NCBI GenBank assembly: GCA_943737045.1
Contig: CALSFV010000251.1
Span: 367,501-431,500, forward strand
DNA: 64,000 bases
Source: Parapristionchus giblindavisi
Taxonomy: Eukaryota; Nematoda; Chromadorea; Rhabditida; Diplogasteridae
Reading direction: 5' to 3'
Part shown: piece after piece, positions 57,228 to 64,000 of the stretch
How the letters are laid out: each line of letters begins with the position of its first letter
How positions within the stretch are numbered: the stretch's first letter is position 1
Notes under the pieces: model-generated
The model's input: the letters and a program-made list of their open reading frames with translations, nothing else
The model's database searches: none
What the model was told of the DNA's origin: nothing
Program-made: the position numbers and the translations under genes

Positions 57228-57425
57228 TTCAAACTAGTAGTTTACTTATCATTCCCACTAACCGTAGACTTGCAAGTCTACGACTAGTTAAACGTAAGTT
57301 AACTAGAAGTGGTGTATAATACGGTAATGCATTTCGTCAAATGTTCTTTCACTTGCAGTAAACTAGCAGTAAACTACTAGTCTGTGACGTCACGTAAGTA
57401 AACTACTAGTTTGGAAATACCAGAG
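57228..57425. mobile_element. Family D MITE (CTAGTAGTTTAC subtype)
   Basis: tctctggtattttcaaacta ... tagtttggaaataccagag. Confidence 0.88.
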
Positions 57426-57464
57426 TTGATTATGCAGCAATGATAAAACTCTCTCACTTCTTGG

Positions 57465-57608
57465 GCCGTATTCATGAACGTTGGCAATGCCTTTGCCGGC
57501 AAATGTCATGTCAGAACCATAGACGGAGGCGTTTGCGGAGATATCCTCCACCCTATGCTTGTGACGCCACGTTTGTCGGCAAACGGTTTGCCAACGTTCA
57601 TGGACACG
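57465..57608. mobile_element. Family E MITE, variant
   Basis: gggccgtattcatgaacgtt and aacgttcatggacacgg ends; core agacggaggcgtttgcggag. Confidence 0.75.
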
Positions 57609-57689
57609 GACAATTTCTTTAGTGAAATTATGCCTGTAGTATACGTTTTACGGAAATTTATATATGACTGTGGTTTCGTCGTCCACCCA

Positions 57690-57720
57690 TAAGTTCTTTC
57701 TTTCTTTCTTTCTTTCTTTA
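57690..57720. repeat. (CTTT)n microsatellite
   Basis: About seven CTTT/TTTC units. Confidence 0.9.
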
Positions 57721-58375
57721 TTTCCATCATAACAAATGCACAATAGAACAGATATGTAATAAATATAGGTTGATGGAGGTCCGTCGCGTTATCAGCGAAT
57801 CGGTTTAAGGCAGCAGGGAAATGGGGCGGGAAATGGGGATGTGGTGTATCGGGTGGATAATTATAAATGACGTAGTAGGGTGGGGTTCTTTGGTCAGCCG
57901 TTTTGTTGACAAGCCGCGCGTAACATCTAAACGGCAATAAAATAATAAAAGTGGATACAAAAGTATTATATGTAGATAGAGGCGAATGTCCGTAGGGTTT
58001 AATTTCCCCTTGTTTTTGATGTCTTTCGAAATCACTATCTCGGAATCATCTCTTTGCTTCCGTTAGAATTACGAAAACAATGTCGCCGATAACCAAACGG
58101 CCGCTTAAAAATACAAATAATTGTAGTGAATGGGTTTTTTTTGAATGGCTTCTGATAAATTGGCCGACAACGAGAAGGAATCAAGAAAGGGGATATGTTT
58201 TTTCTCCTATGAATTCTTTTTTGACGAATAGCACAAACAAAGACACGGCAGTAAACGGAACTTTTGTGTAAGCCATGTTTAATTTAGCTGTTGATCAACG
58301 ATTCATTTGTCTATTGATGGTTGGAGAATCGCTTGTACAACGTTCAAACACAAAAATAAGAGCAGACCATATAAC

Positions 58376-58496
58376 TTAAAGGGAGCGTAACCTCACTCAA
58401 TGGTCTCTTCAACGGTCTATGCTCTCTCGTTGTTAGAGAAGAGAGGAATAGTGTGCGCAATGAAGAGGCCATTGAGTGAGGTTACGCTCCCTTTAA
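58376..58496. mobile_element. Family B MITE
   Basis: acttaaagggagcgtaacct ... gaggttacgctccctttaat; a TTAA/TTTAA border is visible on both sides. Confidence 0.88.
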
Positions 58497-58797
58497 TAAT
58501 AATAACTTTATGTGTGTTTCAGAAAAGTATGAGAATGAAATACAGGAAAAATACATTAAGGGTACATAAAATACAGTACCGTTACGGTGAATCATCGGGA
58601 TATGCTGAAGCAGGCCGTAAAATGTCTGATTTGTCTGACCCTCTCATTTCGCGTGCTATCTCCACCTTCCCTAGCTATGCAAATAAAGCAATGGTAAATA
58701 TCTAGACGCATTTCCGTATTGTTTTTTCGCCGTTCACGTATATGTTTGCTTTCCCGCAATCCTTTAAAAGTGGGTATGGTAGAAGTATTTCGACAAA

Positions 58798-58912
58798 GTT
58801 ACACCCCAAGGTAATTTGAGACTCTCCGCTCTGGCAACGCTCTCTCGCTTTTTTGTCTAAAGGAGAGTGTGGCCAGAGCGGAGAGTAAAATTTGCTATGG
58901 ATGTGGGGCTAA
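58798..58912. mobile_element. Family A MITE
   Basis: gttacaccccaaggtaattt ... aaaatttgctatggatgtgg. Confidence 0.8.
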
Positions 58913-58920
58913 CACCTTTG

Positions 58921-59393
58921 TTATGCGGTGTTCAGAACTTGGAAAATGCACGAAAATGCGGAAAATGCTGTTCAGAAGTTCAGTCGGAAAATGCTCGGAA
59001 AATGCTCATTTTCGATGTTTTTAAGCAAGTTTTACTGGGTTTTTAGTTGAATATCAACGTTGAAGGGTTGCAAACAGTGTTGCGTACGCATTTTATTGAT
59101 GATAAGTGATAATATTAAATATGGACTCGCTAGATTGATTTTTCGCAGCATTTTCATTGCTTTTCGGCTCAAAGTTCTCAAAAAAGCATCATACGATATA
59201 TATTTCAGTAGCATACTTTATAAATGACTTAAATTAGTTGTTTTCTTTGAAATAACGAATTTGAACGCTTTTAAAGTGTATAAAACGATCTTTTTCAAGC
59301 CAAAATCGAGCATTTTCGGGCATTTTCCACCTGAACTTCTGAACAGCATTTTCCGCATTTTCGTGCATTTTCCAAGTTCTGAACACCGCATTA
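58921..59393. repeat. Inverted repeat of about 470 bp
   Basis: tgcggtgttcagaacttgga ... and its complement at 59374-59393 enclose AT-rich DNA. Each arm repeats the word ggaaaatgc/gcattttcc several times. Confidence 0.85.
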
Positions 59394-59399
59394 GCGATC

Positions 59400-59485
59400 T
59401 CTTAGACACTACACGCTCTCTCTCGTTGTTAGAGAAAAGAGAAATAGTGTGCGCGATGAAGAGTGCATTGAGTGTGTCCCTCCCT
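59400..59485. mobile_element. Family B MITE, partial
   Basis: acactacacgctctctctcg ... gagtgtgtccctccctttaa, abutting the next family A copy. Confidence 0.7.
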
Positions 59486-59606
59486 TTAAAGGCATACCCC
59501 ACGCTAGTTTCACTCTCCTCATTGGCAATACTCTCTCGCAGACAAAGAAAGCGAGAGAGCGTGGCCAGAGCGGAGAGCTTCAAATTAGCTTGGGGTGTCG
59601 CTTTAA
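59486..59606. mobile_element. Family A MITE, canonical
   Basis: taaaggcataccccacgcta ... tagcttggggtgtcgcttta, both arms well conserved. Confidence 0.9.
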
Positions 59607-60640
59607 GATGACTCAATCATAGCGTTGGAAGTACAAGCAGAATCGTATTGTGGGTGTAGGAGAGGACATTGTAGGAGGCTGTCTTATTATTAGTTAAATT
59701 TACAAGAAACAACAAGAAGAACACGAAAGTGTACTAAAGTGATAAATAACAGGAACAAATATTTGTTGGCAGCACATGTTATATACATATAAATAATGTT
59801 ATAAAAATAAATTTATAATGTGCCTTATGGTTTTTTCGGCCATTACGTCGTATTAAAAATACTATAAATAAGCTTTTCAGTAATGATCGTGAAATTCGTT
59901 TAAAGAAATGAGTAAACTAGTCCGAAAACGTAAAAGTGTTGTTACTACACGCAGAGAAGCAAGTGTAAAATGGACCTGTATCGGGAAAACTAAAATAAAA
60001 ATATAAAGAAAAGTAAAGGTAAAAGTAAAGGAAAAGTAAAGAAAAGGAAAAGTAAAAGTGAAGGAAAGGTAAAGTGGAAAAGCAAGAACCGAAAAAGAAA
60101 ATATAACACACAACAGGACTTGTGCTCTGCGTATTGAAGCTGGGGGTGGTGATGTTTTAATACATTTATCTATGTGTGTAGTACGGCTCTGAAACGTGAG
60201 ATGAACTCCGTAAAAGCATTAGAAAATGCGGAAGGGAATGCCGCAACCAAATTGGAGACCTTAAACACGCTTCCTAAACGAAGAATACGAGGAACTTTAG
60301 TTGCAAATTAGATTGAGAAAGATTCCTTAAAGGAAAGGAGCAATCGCAAGTTTACGAAAACTTTGAACGTGTGGCTGTTGAATAAATCATTAGCCGAGCA
60401 TGAATAAGAAACAAAAGTTCACCACGCAAAAATCTCGCCGTCTGACCCTCTCGATTCGCGTGCTCTCTCACCCTTTCTCTGACTCTGTAGTTTGTGACAT
60501 TTGCGATAAAATGAGGATGAAAAGTCTCTTTATAGGGAGCAATTAGTGAGTCTGAACCCTTGCGTAAGTTGAATAAGAGGGGGGAGCTATTTAGAGCTAG
60601 GAATGAACATAGCGAAAACACACATAACGAGTACTCGAAT
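59607..60640. other. No gene recognised
   Basis: AT-rich. Includes a gtaaaagtaaaggaaaag low-complexity tract (59990-60090), and tctgaccctctcgattcgcgtgctctctc near 60440, which resembles 58634-58670 and may be a retroelement remnant. Confidence 0.4.
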
Positions 60641-60648
60641 CTTACTAG

Positions 60649-60798
60649 GGCACTAGGTCGAATGAGAACCGATGAATAATAACCGACTGGATGATAACCA
60701 TTTGCATATGAGAGACGAGAGCTAATGAATAGACAATGTATGCAAATGGTTATCATCCAGTCGGATATTATTCATCGGTTCTCATTCGACCTAGTGCC
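60649..60798. mobile_element. 150-bp hAT-like MITE, small relative of 8023-8934
   Basis: GGCACTAGGTCGAATGAGAA at the left with its exact complement at the right. Perfect 8-bp target duplication cttactag (60641-60648, 60799-60806). Confidence 0.93.
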
Positions 60799-60806
60799 CT
60801 TACTAG

Positions 60807-61605
60807 GTGCGCGAGTCATTGACATGGCATTGACATCATCATCATGCACCGAAGTAAATCTTAAAAACGCCATATTTTCATCGAGACAAAATGAAGAATA
60901 TCAATGAATCAGCAATATGTGGAATTACTAAAAGTAATGACTGTGCGTACCAAATGCGTACCAAAAGCACTCAGACAACAAAACAACGCAATGAACATAT
61001 TTGTCCCAAATTTAGACAAATATATGTGTTTATCTGCTTGGATTTGTTTAAATAAGTGCATATGACTGAATGACGAGAATAATTATTTCCTCTTGGATAC
61101 ATTGAGTGTAGTCTTATAACGAGCTTCCAAGAGCGAAAATAGCAGATGAATCATGAGGATATAACAGGAAATTAGAAAAAACTATGGAGAGCATGTGCGC
61201 TATGAATAACAAAACAGAGGAATCAGATGACAAAACAGCGATTAAGTTTTTTTCCAAGTCAACGAAAACTGACATAGAAACATTACGATCTCGGTGTCGT
61301 GAAAATGCCCCACGAGTTAAGAAAGTTCAAAATTCTTCTTATCTCTAAAAAGAACATAAGAAAAACACGGCAGGTGAGTTACAATACGGCGGGTATACAA
61401 GGCTCTCGGTCCGCAAATCTCCAAATATTATTTGCGTAGGAAATCTCCATTCTTTGAAAACTGCAACCGAGTAAAGACCGAACGGAAATCCATCTCCGCT
61501 CTTTCCCTTATTTATGAAAACCTATTTGATGCGATAAATAAATAAGTTAGGGAACTTGAATAGAACGTGAAATGAGTGGGGGCCCGTGATTGTCATATAT
61601 ATCTA
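60807..61605. other. Mostly unassigned; one retroelement-like piece
   Basis: 61430-61510 (ctccattctttgaaaactgc ... ccgaacggaaatccatctcc) is related to 36780-36870 and 14855-14905. The rest is unassigned. Confidence 0.4.
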
Positions 61606-61609
61606 ACAT

Positions 61610-61765
61610 GTCTAACAATAAGACGTTCCCCAGGTCAGCCCCGTGTTCAATGGAGAGATGATTTCAGGAGGATTAGTGAACACTCGTGCTGAATACCAGT
61701 GGAGGAACTGAATAACGGCCCTCCCTTCATCCAGAATTTTACTTGATATGAATAAATCGATTGAG
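61610..61765 (+). pseudogene. RTE-type retrotransposon C-terminal remnant
   Basis: ggtcagccccgtgttcaatg gives GQPRVQWRDDFRRISEH, the GRPxxRWxDDF motif, then a stop. Confidence 0.65.
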
Positions 61766-61835
61766 TAAATAATAATGAATAATAATAATCTAATAATGAA
61801 TAATTTGTCTTCCCACCAGACTCGGTCGCTGCTAT

Positions 61836-61955
61836 TAAAGTCACACCCCGAGATAATTTGAAACTCTCCGCTCCGGCAATGCTCTCTCCCTTTCTTTGTC
61901 AACGAGAGAGCATTGCGAGAGCGGAGAGTAGAGCGCTAACTTGGTCGCTGCGATT
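61836..61955. mobile_element. Family A MITE
   Basis: aagtcacaccccgagataat ... gcgctaacttggtcgctgcg. Confidence 0.8.
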
Positions 61956-62129
61956 AAGTTAGAGACAAGTGTGTGTTTATATGGAATGTCTCGAAGCAAT
62001 CTACCCACCGAAGTGATCATTAGCTCCGACGCAAATTCTCTCGTCTTAGACAGGTAAACACCACTATCCAGATGTATTCTGTTATCAGACATACAATATT
62101 TTCTGCCATGCGTTGTCTTGTTTTGGTGA

Positions 62130-62330
62130 GGATGAAAACGAAAGCAAGAAGCAAGCTCAAAAGATGGAGGAATGATTTTGTGAAGTCAGCTGGCCCACAA
62201 TTCTAGCAAGTGGCGAGGAACGATCGTCCGGAATGGAGAAATCGCATGGCCAGCTACGAAAGACCCATTAAAGCTGATAACATTGATTCAACGTCAAAAA
62301 ATGTCGATGTCGATTTCAAAACGAAAAAAA
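62130..62330 (+). pseudogene. RTE-type retrotransposon C-terminal remnant
   Basis: gctcaaaagatggaggaatg reads LKRWRNDFVKSAG, then RPEWRNRMASYERPIKADN after an interruption. It is closely related to 43690-43885, including the terminal aacgtcaaaaaa. Confidence 0.7.
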
Positions 62331-62607
62331 AACTAATCAGCTAAGTAAGCGCATGTTCAACTCTCGAAAGAACAACGATTATTTGGAAGTTTTTAGGGGA
62401 TACTTTGTTAGAGTCTGTGTCTTTTCAGGGTATAACTCCAAGGTAATCAAAGATTCCGACGAAATAGCTGCGTTTCCTCCTCTTGAGAAGGTTGTCACCT
62501 GTTGTCGCTGGCTAGAATACTGCGCTTTACATGTGTTTCCGATCTGTCCCAGACAACTACAACTCGTAGACGGCCGTTTACCTTCCATGCCTTCCAAATC
62601 GAAACAA

Positions 62608-62831
<224 letters not shown>

Positions 62832-63027
62832 TGGTTTAATATAATGAATTATATTATATTTAATATTTTATTGAATAGTAATAATATTAATATGATAATA
62901 TTATTTGGCTGAAAAAAAAAGGAATTTGATTTCGCGCCTCCGTGAACAAAACATTCCTTTTGTATTTTCCTTTCTAGTCTTGACTTTTGAACACTATATA
63001 TATATATATTTTATATTCTGTACCTTT

Positions 63028-63312
63028 ATATTAAAGGTGGAGTCCGGCGAATATTTTCGTGAACAAACTGTGAAGACAGAAATATAGCCAAAGTGATTCT
63101 GCATAACGTTCATAGATTATTTTATGCTAATTCAGCTTATTGATCGCTAGAACCATGAACGAATCATGCTTGATGTACAGGCAAAGGCGCGAAATTTTGA
63201 AAATAAGAAAGTTCGACAATAGGTTTCGAACCCGCGACGTTACGCTAACTAGACAGCGCATTTACCACTACACCAAGGGATAGATGCCTGGCCACGCTAA
63301 TTTCTTGCATAT
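63028..63312 (-). mobile_element. tRNA-derived SINE-like element, copy 2
   Basis: Head at 63285-63211 on the minus strand (B box GGTTCGAAACC; A-box-like TGGTGTAGTGG) and a body matching 31966-32150 with scattered differences. Compared with copy 1 it lacks the adjoining family C element. Confidence 0.78.
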
Positions 63313-63464
63313 CACTAATATCTTGCACAAATGATGTTACGTATTTGCATAGACATTCGAGGGCCTCCATCTTTAACGAATAATACAATACGCACAATTT
63401 GGAAGATCACAAACACATCAGATACAAATTACACGCTACTTGCTTTTATATTAGTGCCAATGCA

Positions 63465-63645
63465 TTTGAGGTGCCAATGTATTTAAGTCTTATATTCGTA
63501 AGTCATAAGTATTGTATGCTACGATCTAGTAATCGTAGCCTTCTTTCTGCCCTCCTGACTTTATCATATTGTTTAAACATTTAATTATGAATCTTAAAAT
63601 ACCCCCCGAGGTCAGATAAATTTATTATTATTATTATTATCCAAG
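63465..63645 (+). mobile_element. CR1/jockey-like 3' end
   Basis: ccaatgtatttaagtcttat ... cgaggtcagataaatttatt then (ATT)n; nearly identical to the 3' end of the element at 21593-22440. Confidence 0.8.
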
Positions 63646-63749
63646 TAATTATATGTGGGGAGTAGGCGATGTAGACGAAAATAGCTGCGCCTGTTGTGAT
63701 GGAAGTTATGCACTTAACAATCTCATTTAAAGGATTTAATCATAATCTC

Positions 63750-63832
63750 ATTTAATCCCCAAGCAAATTTTATTCTCCGCATTGGCAATACTCTCTCGCA
63801 GATAAAGAAAGCGAGAGAGTGTGGCCAGAAAT
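63750..63832. mobile_element. Family A MITE, right end missing
   Basis: cattggcaatactctctcgc ... gcgagagagtgtggccagaa, after which the arm is lost. Confidence 0.75.
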
Positions 63833-64000
63833 TTGAATTAACAATTTAACAATCTATCAATGTATGAGATCTTTAGGGTGTTTTTCTCTCGATGATAGAT
63901 TACAGAGATGTGATAAAGTCACATTTACTGTCAAAAACGTGTGATGGTTCCCGAAAAATTGATTTATTTCAATGAAAAAAACGATAGAATATGATCCAAA

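Overview
This window is eukaryotic and almost certainly from a nematode. Coding exons are short, with TTTCAG-type 3' splice sites and GT donors. One gene is a complete nematode cuticle collagen. Most of the remaining DNA is dispersed palindromes (MITEs), tRNA-derived SINE-like copies and 5'-truncated non-LTR retrotransposon debris. No species can be named from the sequence alone. There is no bacterial-style operon, CRISPR array or rRNA.

Layout. (1) At 27-1311 (minus) lie six exons of an unrecognised membrane-anchored Lys/Glu-rich protein that runs off the left edge. (2) At 2044-17055 (plus) a ten-exon gene, reconstructed with every splice phase consistent, encodes a coiled-coil protein of the CCDC34 type. 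Its introns hold a (TTGA)n tract of about 600 bp, a palindrome of about 1.9 kb, an 0.9-kb hAT-like palindrome and many MITEs. (3) From 16.1 to about 38 kb the last two exons of that gene and their downstream sequence have been duplicated segmentally. Exon 9 recurs at 21240, 28314 and 34405 (truncated); exon 10 recurs at 22967 and 28954. The copies are separated by reverse-transcriptase fragments, a hAT MITE, a 1.7-kb 12-bp minisatellite carrying the nematode telomere hexamer TTAGGC, and a nested composite transposon holding a transposase C-terminus. (4) At 38354-39569 (minus) are probable exons of an unrecognised gene, followed by a tRNA-Ser(GCT) at 39872. (5) At 40414-41804 (plus) is a complete 283-residue cuticle collagen. 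(6) At 42246-51784 (minus), tail to tail with the collagen, is a complete nine-exon class-A GPCR of 361 residues whose introns are packed with the same MITE families. (7) From 52 to 64 kb I find no gene, only MITEs, retrotransposon remnants, simple repeats and low-information DNA.

MITE families, named here for reference. A: about 100-115 bp hairpin, ends GGCACACCCC, internal CTCTCCGC, about 27 whole or partial copies. B: about 120 bp, ends AAGGGAGCGTNACCTC, about 11 copies. C: about 260 bp, ends ATTGWGCGTATAAAA. M: about 220 bp, ends ATTGNCCGTATAAAA. D: about 200 bp, ends CTCTGGTATTT. E: about 145 bp, ends TGGCCGTATG. The genes look functionally unrelated. The main story is how a small ciliary or coiled-coil gene, a GPCR and a collagen keep intact reading frames inside heavily transposon-remodelled DNA.
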